A DNA stretch of 64,000 nt, from the NCBI RefSeq assembly GCF_047675955.1, contig NC_132914.1, positions 130,124,663 to 130,188,662 of the forward strand. The letters are read 5' to 3'. The DNA is from Chlorocebus sabaeus. Lineage: Eukaryota > Chordata > Mammalia > Primates > Cercopithecidae. The position numbers were made by a program, and so were the translations under genes. Positions 47,466-58,554 of the stretch are shown piece after piece; position 1 is the first letter of the stretch; each line of letters starts with the position of its first letter. Under the pieces are notes generated by a model. It saw only the letters and a list, made by a program, of their open reading frames with translations. It searched no databases and was not told the origin of the DNA.

Positions 47466-47918
47466 TGACTGCACCAGCTAGAACATCCAGTAAATGCTGA
47501 ACAGAACCAACTAGAACATCCAGTACAACGTTGAACACAAGCAACTAGAACATCCAGTACAACGTTGAACAGAAGCAACTAGAACATCCTTTACAACGTT
47601 GAACGGAACCAGCTAGGACATCCGGTACAACGCTGAACGGAACCAGCTAGGACATCCGGTACAACGCTGAACGGAACCAGCTAGGACATCCGGTACAACG
47701 CTGAACGGAACCAGCTAGGACATCCGGTACAACGCTGAACGGAACCAGCTAGGACATCCGGTACAAGGTTGAACAGAAACAAGTAGAACATCCAGTACAA
47801 CGTTGAACACAACCAGCTAGAACATCCAGTACAACGCTGAACGGAACCAGCTGGGACATCCAGTACAAGGTTAAACACAACCAGCTAGAACATCCAGTAC
47901 AACGTTGAACAGAAGTGT
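47466..47918. repeat. Minisatellite, 34-bp unit, inside an antisense L1
   Basis: About 13 copies of GAACGGAACCAGCTAGGACA followed by TCCGGTACAACGCT. Outer copies carry variants (AGAACATCCAGTACAACGTTG). Flanking sequence on both sides is antisense L1 ORF2, and the unit itself resembles the L1 text expected at this point. Central copies (47602-47765) are near-identical; edge copies diverge. Confidence 0.92.
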
Positions 47919-48651
47919 TGAAAGCAGACACCCTTGCTTGTTTCCTATTATAGGGGGAAAACATTCAGTCTTTCACGGTTCTGTAGGATGTTAACTAGGG
48001 TTTTTTTAAATGCCCATTATCAAGTTGAGGAAATTCCCTTTTATTCCTAAATGGTTGAGAGTTTTTGCCATGAGTAGATGTTGGTTTTGCTAAATGCCTT
48101 TTGCTGCATCTGTTGAAATGGTTATATAGTTTTTGTCTTTTATTATACTGATTTTCAGTGTTGAACCAATCTTACACTCTTGGTATATATTCCATTTGGT
48201 CATGTTATAAAATCCTTTTTGTACGTTGCCAGATTCAGTTTACTAACATTTTTCTTAAACAGCTTTATTAAGTTATAATCGATATAGAATAAACTGCACA
48301 TATTTAAACAATTTGGTAAGTTTTCACACGAGTAAACACCTGCAAAACCAGTTTGAGGTGAAAAAAAGTCCAAGCCTGTTAAGAATTTTTGTGTCTATGT
48401 CTATGGTACTACATACCATAGGAATATTGGTGTGTAGTTTTATTTTGTTTTTCCCTTGTGATGTCTTTGTCTAACTCTGGTATGAGAATAATACTGGCTT
48501 CATAGAATAAGTAGGGAAGTATTCCCTCTTATCTATTTTCTGAAATAATTTCTGAAGAATTATCCTTTCTTTACATATTTGATGGAACTCACTAGTGGAG
48601 CCATCCACTCCCAGATTTTCTCTGTGGGAAAATTTTTAATTAATTAATTTC

Positions 48652-48825
48652 TTTTTTTGAGACAGGGTCTCATTCTGTTGCACAGACTGGAATGCAGTGG
48701 TGGGATCATGGCTCACTGCAGCCTCAACCTCTCAGGATCAAGCATTTCTCCTGCCTCAGTCTCCCAAGTAGCTGGGATTACAGGTGTATGCCACCAAACC
48801 TGGCTAATTTTTTAAATTTTTAATT
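48652..48825 (-). mobile_element. Partial Alu
   Basis: Right arm and linker only. Confidence 0.82.
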
Positions 48826-49136
48826 ATTAGGAGTCCATAGTAGGTGTATACATTTATGGATTACATGAGACATTTTGATATAGAATGCATATTATTATGC
48901 AATGCATAAAAATCACATCAGGGAAAATGGGGTATCCTCAAGCATTTATCCTTTGTGTTACAAGCAATTCAATTATACTTTTAGTTATTTTTAAACGTAC
49001 AATTAAATTATTTTTGAGTATATCCTGTTGTGCTAGAAAATATTAGGTCTTATTCTTTCTATTTTTTCTACCAAATGACCATTTCCATCCCTCCCAGTGT
49101 CCCACTACTCTCCAGCTGCTGGTAACCATCTTTCTT

Positions 49137-49434
49137 TTTTTTTTTTTTTTTGAGACGGAGTCTGGCTCTGTCGCCCGGGCTGGAGTGCAGTGGCCGGATC
49201 TCAGCTCACTGCAAGCTCCGCCTCCCAGGTTCACGCCATTCTCCTGCCTCAGCCTCCCAAGTAGCTGAGACTACAGGCGCCCACCACCTCGCCCGGCTAG
49301 TTTTTTGTATTTTTTTAGTAGAGACGGGGTTTCACCATGTTAACCAGGATGGTCTCGATCTCCTGACCTCGTGATCCACCCGTCTCGGCCTCCCAAAGTG
49401 CTGGGATTACAGGCTTGAGCCACCGCGCCCGGCC
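49137..49434 (-). mobile_element. Young AluY (Old World monkey type)
   Basis: Flanked by GGTAACCATCTTTCT on both sides. Confidence 0.96.
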
Positions 49435-49448
49435 TGGTAACCATCTTT

Positions 49449-50097
49449 CTACTCTCCATCATCATGAGTTCAATTGTTTTAATTTTTGGCTCCCACAAAT
49501 AAGTGAGAATATGTGAAGTTTGTCTTTCTCTGCCTCGCTTATTTCACTTAATATAATGATCTCCAGTTCCATCCATGTTGTTGCAAATGACAGGATCTCA
49601 TTCTTTTTTATGGCTTCCTAGTACTCCATTGTGTATATGTATCACATTTCCTTTATTCATTAACCTGTTGATTGGCACTTCAGTTACTTCCAAATCTTGG
49701 TTATTGTGAATAGTGCTGCAATAAACAAGGGAGTGCAGACAGCGCTTAAATATACTGATTTTCTTTCTTTTGGGTACATACCTAGGAGTAGGATAGCTGG
49801 ATTGTATGGTAGTTCTATTTTTATTTTTTTGAGGAACCTCCAAACTGCTCTCCATAGTGGTTGTACTAATTTACATTCCCACCAAGAGTGTACAGGTGTT
49901 CCCTTTTCCCCATAACCTCATCAGCATTTATTATTGCTTGTCTTTTGGATAATAGTCATCTTAACTGGGGTGAGATAATATCTCATTGTAGTTTTGATTT
50001 GCATTTCTCTGATGATCAATGATATTGTGTACCTTTTCATTTACCTGTTTGCCATTTGTATGTCTTCTTTTGAGAAATGTCTATTCAGATGTTTGGC
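49449..50097 (-). mobile_element. Antisense primate L1 fragment
   Basis: TCCAGTTCCATCCATGTTGT, TACTCCATTGTGTATATGTA and TTTTGATTTGCATTTCTCTG are antisense L1 ORF2 end/3' UTR. It includes 48840-49120 on the other side of the Alu at 49136. Confidence 0.85.
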
Positions 50098-50396
50098 TTT
50101 TTTTTTTTTTTTTTTTTTTTTTGAGACAGGTTTCACTCCTGTCATCCAGGCTGGAGCACAATGGTGCAATCTCGGCTCACTGCAACCTCCGCCTCACGGG
50201 CTCAAGCAATTCTGCTGCCTTAGCCTCCCAAGTAGCTGAGACTACAGATGCATGCCACTGCATCCGGCTGACTTTTGATATGTTTTGTAGAGACGAGATT
50301 TCGTCATGTTGCCCAGGCTAGTCTCCAACTCCTGGGCGATCCACCCACCTCAGCCCTCCAAAGTGCTGGGATTACAGACGTGAGCCATCGCCTGGC
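50098..50396 (-). mobile_element. Alu
   Basis: Diverged, ends ATCGCCTGGCC. Confidence 0.9.
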
Positions 50397-50398
50397 CA

Positions 50399-50989
50399 TT
50401 TTGCACATTTTTAAATCTCGAAAGGTTAATCTACAATAGTGGTGTTATCTGTTATCTGTGGGAGTAATTGGGGAAGCTGCATATCTTGTGACCAATCTAC
50501 ATCTTAGAATTCAGGCTCCTCTCCTCCCCCTAGCTTGGTCTCTCATAGGTTTACAAAGGCAGTTGAGTTTTGGAAAAGGGTTATCATTTAAACTATAACC
50601 TAAATGTCTTCCAAAGTTAGCTTGGCCTAAGCCCAGAAGAGCCAAAGGCGCGTGGGGTCGCGGGTTTGGTTAGATTAGACCTCCCCCACGGCAATAATTT
50701 TCTCACTGATATAATTTTTGCAAAGGCAGTTTCATTATTGGTGTGGTTCTATTTATTTGTCTTTAACATCTACTATAGTTTCTTCTTTATGAAGTTGGTT
50801 ACTCTATTATTTGGTGCACTGATTTCCAAACTGTTATTTAGCCCTACGAATTGCAGCTTTTAGCTTTACAAAGCGTCCTTTTTTGCTGTGCCTTCTGGTC
50901 TGAACCCTATCTTGTTTGATATCAAGACCTCAGCACGCCTGCGTCTCTGCTGGGGTCAGACTCTGAGTCAGTTCTACAGGCCCTGGGAA
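50399..50989. other. Unique sequence upstream of the ZNF26 promoter
   Basis: No gene or repeat recognised. Confidence 0.45.
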
Positions 50990-51159
50990 ACTGGGCGTCC
51001 GGACTCCGAGGATGGTACTGAACCTGGCGCAGCCGGGGGAGGGTGAACCAGGTGCCGCTGACGGAGCCCCCTCCCAACCTTCCTTTCCTGTCAGGCTGTG
51101 CCCCGCTCCAGATACGCTGCAGCTGGAAGTCAGGCCTGTAACTAGGGAGCCTTCGCCGA

Positions 51160-51179
51160 GGATTGTGGGAGATGTAGTT
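51160..51179 (-). promoter_or_regulatory. ZNF143/THAP11-type (GFY) element
   Basis: The minus strand reads AACTACATCTCCCACAATCC, close to the ACTACAATTCCCAGAATGC consensus. It lies about 50 bp upstream of an NRF1-like site and upstream of the probable ZNF26 start. Confidence 0.55.
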
Positions 51180-51225
51180 TTTCCGGCGCTGTCGCGTCCT
51201 GGCGCATCGACGCCTGACGCACTTC

Positions 51226-51234
51226 CGCATGCGC
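51226..51234. promoter_or_regulatory. NRF1-like site
   Basis: CGCATGCGC next to an ACTTCCG ETS-like core. One arm of the NRF1 palindrome is a base short. Confidence 0.45.
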
Positions 51235-51663
51235 CACACACCCTGTCCTAGTCGGGTGCGCGCGTGCAGGGCTGTTTCCGGCTTAGACTCAGTGGACCGA
51301 AATCTGGCCAGTGGGTGTACCTGGCTAGCCTGTATGACCGCGGAGGCGCGGAGCTAAGCGGCTGGGATTATCCGGGGCCGACCAGGGACTTGACCAGCTA
51401 AACACCTCCGTCGGTTCGGGGCGTGGACGGAGCCAGGCCAGCCGCCTGCTCTCCCGAGTCAGGGCTGCTGAACGGCACAAATCCATCGGTGCGACTCCTG
51501 GTACCCAGACCGGGAGGCCGTCTAGTCACGCGCGCTCCGCGTTGGGCGAGAGCTGAGGAGCCGGCGTCCCTGCGAGCGACTCAGCCCCGGGACGGTCAGG
51601 TGCCTGGGACCCAGGACCCGCACCTGTCTTCGTGCGGACGCATCCCTCACGGTCTCTCCGCAG

Positions 51664-51742
51664 CCCGCGGGTCCTGCCCCCTAGGCAGCGCACGAACGTG
51701 GGCGTGGGGATGGCCACCAGTTTCCGGACAGCTTCGTGCTGG
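51664..51742 (+). CDS. ZNF26: ZNF26 first coding exon (CDS 51710-51742)
   Basis: ATG at 51710 opens MATSFRTASCW and ends in phase 0 at a strong donor GTAAGT (51743). This 11-residue N-terminus is the one I remember for human ZNF26, a KRAB-C2H2 repressor. A pyrimidine-rich acceptor ending CCGCAG at 51663 suggests the exon starts at 51664, unless this is one continuous first exon. The next exon (KRAB-A) is not found before 64000, so the rest of the window is intron 1. The position next to ZNF605 matches the human 12q24.33 order. Confidence 0.85.
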
Positions 51743-52725
51743 GTAAGTAGAGACTTTCCGTGTTTAAAAGTCGACTGGATACTGAGGGTGGCCACGTTGA
51801 TCTCTTCAGGGTTACTCCCGGGAACGTTCACCTGTAATTGTGTCCATAGTTCACTAGACTACCCTCCCCGCCAAACCGAAGCTCCTCTAAAGCTCATCCA
51901 AGCTCTGGTCCTGCAGAAAAGTGCCTCGTGGTAATCTGTGACGGGCAATTATACTGCACTTCATTGCCAGCTGCGGGCCCTGAAATCTGAGGATCCTCCA
52001 TCTTTTCGTGTTTTCTACAGAAAGTTGTCTTACGCAGACCGTTGGAACTTCGTTGGAGAAATTACCAGTTCCTCCTTTTTCGTTTGGCCAAGTGCTTGTT
52101 TATGGAGTGTCTTTTTGTGTGCTGAACTCTAGAGCTGGTGCTGGCAATGCAGAGATAAATTATGTATGTTCCTGATTTTAGGGGAGCTTTGGTTTGGTGG
52201 GGAGGGTAGTCTAGTGAACTGTGGACACAATTACAGGTGTATGAGTGGGGAGAAAAGGCTAGGAGCGGAGCTCGAGAGTCCAAGAGGTAAGGGGCGGGCC
52301 AGGGGATCATCTGGACTTTATGAATGATTGACGGAATAAACCAGAGGGGAGAGTTTACAAGTGACTTGATTGCCAAATCCATTGCCCTCGGTGAGTGGTG
52401 GCGACGACGTTGCCGGATGTTGTGCTCTGCCACTGAGCTATACAGCCGGAGACTAGGAATGCTGTTAGAAGAGGGACTGGGAGAGACTTTCGCAGGTATT
52501 GAATATCCAATGCCTATATTTCAGCCTGTAACTCACATGGGAAGTCTAAACTGGAAATATGTAAAGACACCTTACTATATTCGTGGAAGCTCAGAGTGTG
52601 ACCAACTAGAACCCTCAAGAGGACCGAGGTGAGGACTTAGGTTAATGAAAGGAGAGGACACAGCGAGGAAGGCTGTGGTGCTAAAGAAGTGAGAGAAAGG
52701 AGTGGATATTTCCCCCCTGTGAGTT
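51743..52725 (+). other. ZNF26 intron 1, proximal unique part
   Basis: Mostly unique sequence without Alu. It contains the 63-bp inverted repeat described separately. Frames of about 100 codons on both strands (51632-51934, 52062-52433, 52324-52632) lack recognisable domains. Two of them share the peptide TCNCVHSSLDYPP only because they cross the two arms of the inverted repeat. Confidence 0.6.
51829..52240. repeat. Inverted repeat, 63-bp arms with 286-bp loop
   Basis: The left arm (51829-51891) and the reverse complement of the right arm (52178-52240) agree except at about four positions. Two of the differences are C/T-type changes at CpG sites. The source element was not recognised. In ZNF26 pre-mRNA the arms could pair. 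Confidence 0.8.
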
Positions 52726-52865
52726 TGTTCCTTTGTCAGAGATCAGTTGACTATATTTATATGGGTCTATTTCTGGGCTCTTTATTGAGTTCTGTTGGTC
52801 TATTTGTTCTTTCACTAATACCACACTACCACACTGTCTTGATTTTTGTAGCTTTAAAATAAGTC

Positions 52866-53176
52866 TTTTTTGTTGTTGTTGAGACGGAGTCTCGCTCTGT
52901 CGCCCAGGCTGGAGTGCAGTGGAACAGTCACAGCTCATTGCAGCCTCGAACTCCTGGGCTCAAGGGATCCTCCCACCTCAGCTTCCTGAGTAACTGGGAT
53001 TACAGGCACGTGCCACCACATCTGGCTAATTAAATTTTTTTTTCTTTTTTTGGTACAGATAGGGTCTCACTGTGTTACCTTGGCTGGCCTGCAACTCTTG
53101 GCCTCAAGCACTTCTTCCTCCTTGGCCTCTCAAAGTGTTGGTGGGATAACAGGTGTGAGCCACCATGCCCAGCCTA
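52866..53176 (-). mobile_element. Alu in L1
   Basis: Flanked by ATAAGTCTT on both sides; mosaic of younger right arm and older left arm. Confidence 0.88.
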
Positions 53177-53654
53177 TAAGTCTTGAAGTCAGGTTCATTC
53201 TCCCAACTTTATCCTTCTGCTTCAGGATCCTGTTAGCTAATCTAAGTCTTTTGTCTGTCTAAACTTTATAATCAGTTCGTTAACATCTGCAAAATAACTT
53301 GCTGGGATTTTAACTGACAGTGCATGGAATCTGTAGATCAAGCTGGGAAGAGCTGAAATCTTGAATATTGAGTCTTCCTATCCATGAACATGTTATATCT
53401 ATCTAGTTCTTAGTTTTCGTTCAGCAGTGTTTGGTAGGTTTTCTCATATAGATTTTATATAATATCATTATATATTTTGTTAGACTTACGCCTAAGTATT
53501 TCATTTTTGTGTGTGCTCCTGTAAATGGTATTGTGTTTTTTATTTCAAATTCAGCTTACACCTGTGTACAAGAAAGGGGTTGACTTTTGTACATTAAGTT
53601 TGTATCCTGCTGCAACCTTGGTATAATCACTTAGTTCCAGGAGTTTTTTGGTGA

Positions 53655-53954
53655 TTTTTTTTTTTTTTTTTGAGACAGATACTCGCTCTGTTACCCAGGC
53701 TGGAGTGCAGTGGCGTGATCTCGGCTCACTGCAACCTCTGCCTCCTAGGTTCAAGTGATTCTCCTGCCTCAGCCTCCCGAATAGCTGGGAATACAGGCTC
53801 GTGCCACCACACCCAGCTATTTTTTTTGTATTTTTAGTAGAGACGGAGTTTCACCATGTTAGCCAGGACGGTCTCGATCTCCTGACTTCATGATCCGCCC
53901 ACCTTGGCCTCCCAGAGTACTGGGATTACAGGCGTGAGCCACCGTGCCCAGCCA
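53655..53954 (-). mobile_element. Alu in L1
   Basis: Full length, ends CCGTGCCCAGCC. Confidence 0.92.
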
Positions 53955-54009
53955 CTATTACTATTTTGAACAGACTAGGTCAACTAAGAATAAGAAAAAT
54001 AGCTAGGCA

Positions 54010-54325
54010 TGGCCAGGTATGGTGGCTCAGGCGTGGTAGCTCAGGCCTGTAATCCCAGCACTTTGAGAGGCCAGGGCAGGTGGATCACGAGATCAGATGT
54101 TCAAGACCAGCCTGACCAACATGGTGAAACCCTGTTGCTACTAAAAATACAAAAATTAGTGCCGGGCGTGGTGGCATGCACCTGTAATCCCAGCTGCTCA
54201 GGAGGCTGAGGCAGGAGAATCGCTTGAACTCAGGAAGCAGAGGTTGCAGTGAGCCAAGATCGTGCTACTGTACTCCAGCCTGGGTGACAGAGTGAAACTT
54301 CATCTCAACAACAACAAAAAAAGAA
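54010..54325 (+). mobile_element. Alu with a short internal duplication
   Basis: The words TGGTGGCTCAGGCG and TGGTAGCTCAGGCC are repeated near the 5' end. Confidence 0.9.
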
Positions 54326-54331
54326 AAATAG

Positions 54332-54610
54332 CTAGGCATGGTGGCTGATGCCTGTAATCCCAGCACTTTGGGAGGCTGAGGGCAGGAGGCAACTTGAAGC
54401 CAGGAGTTTGAGACCAGCCTGGGCAACGCAGAGACCTTGTCTATACAAAACAACAACAACAACAAAAAACCAAGTGTGCTGGTGTGCACCTGTAGCCCCA
54501 GCTACTTGGGAGGTGAGGTGGGAGGATCACTTGAGCCCAGGAGTTCGAGGCTGTCGCACCACTGTACTCCAGCTTAGGCAACAGAGTGAGACCGTCTCAA
54601 AAAAAAATAA
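54332..54610 (+). mobile_element. AluJ-like
   Basis: Tandem to the previous Alu; shares the flank AGAAAAATAGCTAGGCATGG. Confidence 0.85.
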
Positions 54611-54680
54611 GAAAAAAGTTTTAATTTTACTTTCACTTATTCTTTCTTTGATGTTCTCAATTTTTAAAATGTATATCTGT

Positions 54681-54984
54681 GGCCGGGCCTGGTGGCTCCT
54701 CATCCCTGTAATCCCAGCACTTCGGGAGGCCGAGGCGGGCAGGTCATTTGAGGTCAGGAATTCAAGACCAGCCTGGCAAACATGGCGAAACCCTGTCTCT
54801 ACTACAAATATAAAAATTAGCCAGGTGTAGTGGTGCGTGCTTGTAGTCCTGGCTACTCAGGAGGCTGAGGTATGAGAATCGCTTGAACCCAGGAGGTGAG
54901 GGTTGCAGTGAGCCAAGATCATGCCACTGCACTCCAGCCTGGGCGACAGAGTAAGACCCTGTCTCAAAAAAAAAAAAAAAAATT
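54681..54984 (+). mobile_element. Alu
   Basis: GGCCGGGCCTGGTGG to an A tail. Confidence 0.92.
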
Positions 54985-55369
54985 GTATCTGTTTCTGACC
55001 TGCATTTTCCTTTTCTGCCCAGTTAAGGCAAGTTTACTTGTAACAGCAATAAATTGTCTTAGTTTTTAAGAAAGTCTTTCTTTACTTTTGAAGGATAATT
55101 TTGCAGGTACAGAATTCTGTTTTGATGGATTTTTTTTTTTTTTCTCTAAACATCTTAACTGTTCACTCCATTTTCTTGCTTGTGTGGTTTTTGCAGGTAA
55201 GGTATTTTCCCCCTCAGGCTTATCTTTGATTTTTTGTGTTTTAAAAATGATATGCCTACATGCAGGTATTTTGGCATTTATCTTCTTGGTATTCTCGGAT
55301 TTTCCTCCATCTGTGATTTGGTGTCTGACATTACTTCAGCAAAATTTTCAGTAATTATTGTTTCATATA
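54985..55369. other. ZNF26 intron 1, T-rich
   Basis: Probably decayed L1-like text; not identified. Confidence 0.4.
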
Positions 55370-55600
55370 TAGATGCTCCTTGACTTAATGATGTGGTTAC
55401 ATCCTGATAAACTCATCCTAAATTGAAAATCTCTTTGTCAGAAGTGCATTTTTGACTTATAATATATTCAACTTATAATAGATTTATCCAGATGGAGCCT
55501 CATTGTAAGTTGGGGAATGTACTGCATGTGTATTGCTTTTGCGCTCTTGTAAAATTGAAAAATACTGAGTCAAACCACCATGCATCAGGCACCGGCTGTC
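55370..55600. mobile_element. Possible Tigger/MER-type DNA transposon fragment
   Basis: TGCTCCTTGACTTAATGATG, GGTTACATCCTGATAAACTC and a roughly inverted ending (CTTGTAAAATTGAAAAATAC) resemble a decayed mariner-type element. Family uncertain. Confidence 0.4.
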
Positions 55601-55839
55601 TTTCTTCTGTTCTTTTCCTGTCCTTCGGGTATTTCCATTGTGCATATCTACACCTTTTATGGCTGGCCACAGTTCTTGGATATTCTGTTCTTTTTTTTTT
55701 TCCCCAGTGTTCTCTTTGCTTGGAGGTTTGATTTTTTCGCTCAATCTCATACTGTCTACATAAAAATAGCCCATCAAAGGCATTCTTCACTTCTGTACAG
55801 TGTTTTTGATCACTAGTATTTCCTTTTTTTTTCTTTCTT

Positions 55840-56140
55840 TTTTTTTTTTTTTGAGACGGAGTCTCGCTCTGTCGCCCAGGCTGGAGTGCAGTGGCCGGAT
55901 CTCAGCTCACTGCAAGCTCCGCCTCCCGGGTTCACGCCATTCTCCTGCCTCAAGACTCCCGAGTAGCTGGGACTACAGGCGCCCGCCACCTCGCCCGGCT
56001 AGATTTTTGTATTTTTTTTTTTTAGTAGAGACGGGGTTTCACCGGGTTAGCCAGGATGGTCTTGATCTCCTGACCCCATGATCCACCCGTTTCGGCCTCC
56101 CAAAGTGCCGGGATTACAGGCTTGAGCCACCGCGCCTGGC
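55840..56140 (-). mobile_element. AluY (Old World monkey type)
   Basis: Contains CACCTCGCCCGGCTAG and GGCTTGAGCCACCGCG. Confidence 0.94.
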
Positions 56141-56144
56141 CTCT

Positions 56145-56437
56145 TTTTTTTTTTGAGATGGAGTCTCACTTTCTTGCCCAGGCTGGAGTGCAGTGGTGCG
56201 ATCTGGGCTCACTGCAGCCTCCACCTCCCGGGTTCAAGCCAGTCTTGTGCCTCAGCCTCCTGAGTAGCTGGGACTACAAGTGCGCATCACGGTGCCTGGC
56301 TAATTTTTGTATTTTTAGTAGACACAGAGTGTCACTGTGTTGGCTAGGCTGGTTTTGAACTCCTGACCTCAAGTGACTGCCTGCCTCAGCCTCCCAAAAT
56401 GCTGGGATTACAGGCATGAGCCACTGCGCCTGACCTG
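56145..56437 (-). mobile_element. Alu
   Basis: Directly behind the previous Alu; older. Confidence 0.9.
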
Positions 56438-56574
56438 CCCATCTATTCTTGCATGCTGCCTACTTTATTCACTAGAGCCCATAACATATTAATCATAGTT
56501 GTTTTAAGTTTTCTCTGATACCTTCAACATCCCTATCATGCCTGGTTCTGATGCTTCCCCTGTCTGTGTGTGCT

Positions 56575-57190
56575 TTTTTTTTTTTTTTTTTTTTTGAGAC
56601 GGAGTTCAGGCTGGAGTGCAGTGGTGTGATCTCGGCTCAGCAACCTCCGCCTCCTGGGTTCAAGCGATTCTTCTGTCTCAGCCTCCTGAGTAGCTGGGAC
56701 TACAGGTGCACGCCACCACGCCTGGCTAATTTTTTTATTTTTATTTTTATTTTTTATTTATTTATTTTTTTCTTTGAGATGGAGTCTGCTCTGTTGCCCA
56801 GGCTGGAGTGCAGTGGTGCTATCTTGGCTCACTGCAAGCTCCACCTCCAGGGTTCACGCCATTCTCTGGCCTCAGCCTCCCGAGTAGCTGGAACTACAGG
56901 CGCCCGCCACCATGCCCGGCTAATTCTTTTTGTATTTTTAGTAGAGACGGAGTTTCACCGTGTTAGCCAGGATGGTCTCAATCTCCTGACCTCGTGATCC
57001 ACCTGCCTCAGTCTCCCAAAGTGTTGGGATTACAGACGTGAGCCACCACACCCGGCCATTTTTTTATTTTTAGTAGAGATGGGGTTTCACCATACTGGCC
57101 AGGCTGATCTCGAACTCCTGACCTCAGGTGATCTGCCCACCTTGGCCTCCAAAAGTGCCGGGATTACAAGCGTAAGCCACTGTGCCTGGT
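56575..57190 (-). mobile_element. Alu host split by a younger Alu
   Basis: Host at 56575-56734 resumes at about 57057 (TTTTTTTATTTTTAGTAGAG). Confidence 0.9.
56735..57056 (-). mobile_element. Alu nested in Alu
   Basis: Third same-orientation nesting at the A-rich linker in this window. Confidence 0.9.
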
Positions 57191-57598
57191 CACCCTGCCT
57201 ATGTTTATTTGCCTTTTAGTATTGCCTTGTCCCTTTCTGTTCGTAGCTGGACATGATGTACTGAGTAAAAAGATTTACTTTTAATAGTACTTTACGAATA
57301 TGGTGGTGAGATATCGGGAAAGGGTGAGCATTTCTGTAGGCCCCTGATTAGGTCTGTCTCTTTGTGAGCCTGTTCCCCTGGACTCCGAACCTCACAAGTA
57401 TTTCCCAGGCCACCCCCACCCCATCCCTTAGATGGGACAGGATGGATTTGGTATATTCTTTGCTCAGGTTAGTTAGGCTCTGACAAAACCTTAGTAGATT
57501 AGGCTCTGGGAACCTGGTTGAGCTCCTGAAAGTAAAACTCAGAAAAGCTTGGGACCTTGTCTCCCTCCACTCCTACCATAAGTGGGTCCCCCTGGACT
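57191..57598. other. ZNF26 intron 1, unique
   Basis: Nothing recognised. Confidence 0.45.
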
Positions 57599-57895
57599 TT
57601 TTTTTTTTTTTGAGACGGAGTCTCACTCTGTCACCCAGGCTGGAGTGCGGTGGCGCGATCTCGGCTCACTGCAAGCTCCGCCTCCCGGGTTCACGCCATT
57701 CTCCTGCCTCAGCCTCCCGAGTAGCTGGGAATGCAGGCGCCTGCCACCATGTCCGGATAATTTTTTTGTATTCTTTTAGTAGAGACGGGGTTTCACCGTG
57801 TTAGCCAGGATGGTTTCGATCTCCTGACCTCGTGATCCACCCACCTCGGCCTCCCAAAGTGCTGGGATTACAGGCGTGAGCCACCGCGCCCGGCT
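57599..57895 (-). mobile_element. AluY
   Basis: Full length, ends CGCGCCCGGCT. Confidence 0.93.
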
Positions 57896-58339
57896 CCCTT
57901 GGATGTTTTAACTTCAGACACGTACACACCTAGCCTCTGGCAATTTGTCAGTTGCAGTTCAGGTATTTCTATCCTGACACTTTCTCACAGAGGTTTGTGC
58001 TCTGGTAAGGACTGTGTTTCTGCCTGTCTCTAATTTTGAGGACAGTGGTTTGCCCTGTATTTTCACTTCTCTTTCAGATCTAAGAAGAGTTGTTGATTTT
58101 TCAGTTTGTTAAGCTTTTTACTTGTTGTTAGGACAGAGTGGCTGCTTCCAGGCTCTTTACATGCAGAACTGGAACTATTAATTTTTGATGATACAGTTGC
58201 TATTTTTCTACATTCTCTTAGAACACAATTGTCTCTTATAACCACCCACCCATCCCAATCCCCTTTCTCTCCTCGGAGGTAATCGGTTTGGTAGATATTC
58301 TTCTAGGTCTTTCCCTATACATTTTTAATGCAGATGTTT
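57896..58339. other. ZNF26 intron 1, unique
   Basis: Nothing firmly recognised; probably old L1-derived toward the right end. Confidence 0.4.
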
Positions 58340-58554
58340 ATATCCTTAAAATGTTTGTGTTGGTTTATTTTTGTGAAGTTGTATGATACTCTGTTGTATG
58401 AACATTTCATAGTTTGTCTCTTGTAATCATCTATTATCAACATCAGTGTTTAGGTTGTTTTCAGTTACTGGCTATTTTCGATAACACTACTACGAATATT
58501 TTTGTACATTTCTTTTGGTAGACATCAGCTGTCATTTCTGTTAGGCGCATACCA
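58340..58554 (-). mobile_element. Antisense L1M/HAL1-like fragment
   Basis: The sequence from GTTTGTCTCTTGTAATCATC to TTTTGTACATTTC follows the antisense 3' part of an old L1-type element. Degraded. Confidence 0.45.

Larger units (their letters stand above)
44765..48640 (-). mobile_element. Antisense L1M, 3' UTR into ORF2, several insertions
   Basis: From GTTTTATTGAAATACAATTC, through CCATCACCACAATGCAG and TTTTCTATATACAGAATCCTG, to TGAGAATAATACTGGCTTC, the text follows an old L1 read antisense from its 3' end into the RT domain. Alus at 45048, 45587 and 46885 and the 34-bp minisatellite at 47466 interrupt it. 48241-48370 looks like a piece of a second L1 3' end. Confidence 0.8.
50990..51750 (+). 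promoter_or_regulatory. ZNF26: CpG island promoter of ZNF26
   Basis: This CpG-rich interval directly precedes and includes the first coding exon of ZNF26. It contains a reversed ACTACA-type element, an NRF1-like palindrome and CTTCCG cores, and no TATA box. It lies 17 kb from the ZNF605 island, and the two genes diverge. Part of 51245-51600 is probably 5' untranslated exon; a weak donor CAG/GTGCCT is seen at 51600. Confidence 0.82.
52725..53985 (-). mobile_element. Antisense L1 ORF2 fragment with Alus
   Basis: CTATTTGTTCTTTCACTAATACC, TTGATTTTTGTAGCTTTA and AGGTTCATTCTCCCAACTTT are antisense L1. Alus lie at 52866 and 53655. Confidence 0.75.

Noticed and set aside
47290..47964. Minus-strand frames with repeated VVLDVLVGSVQ or RCTGCSSW
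   Set aside because: Translation of the 34-bp minisatellite within L1.
51632..52433. Shared peptide TCNCVHSSLDYPP in frames on opposite strands as a gene family
   Set aside because: Explained by the inverted repeat; no coding evidence.
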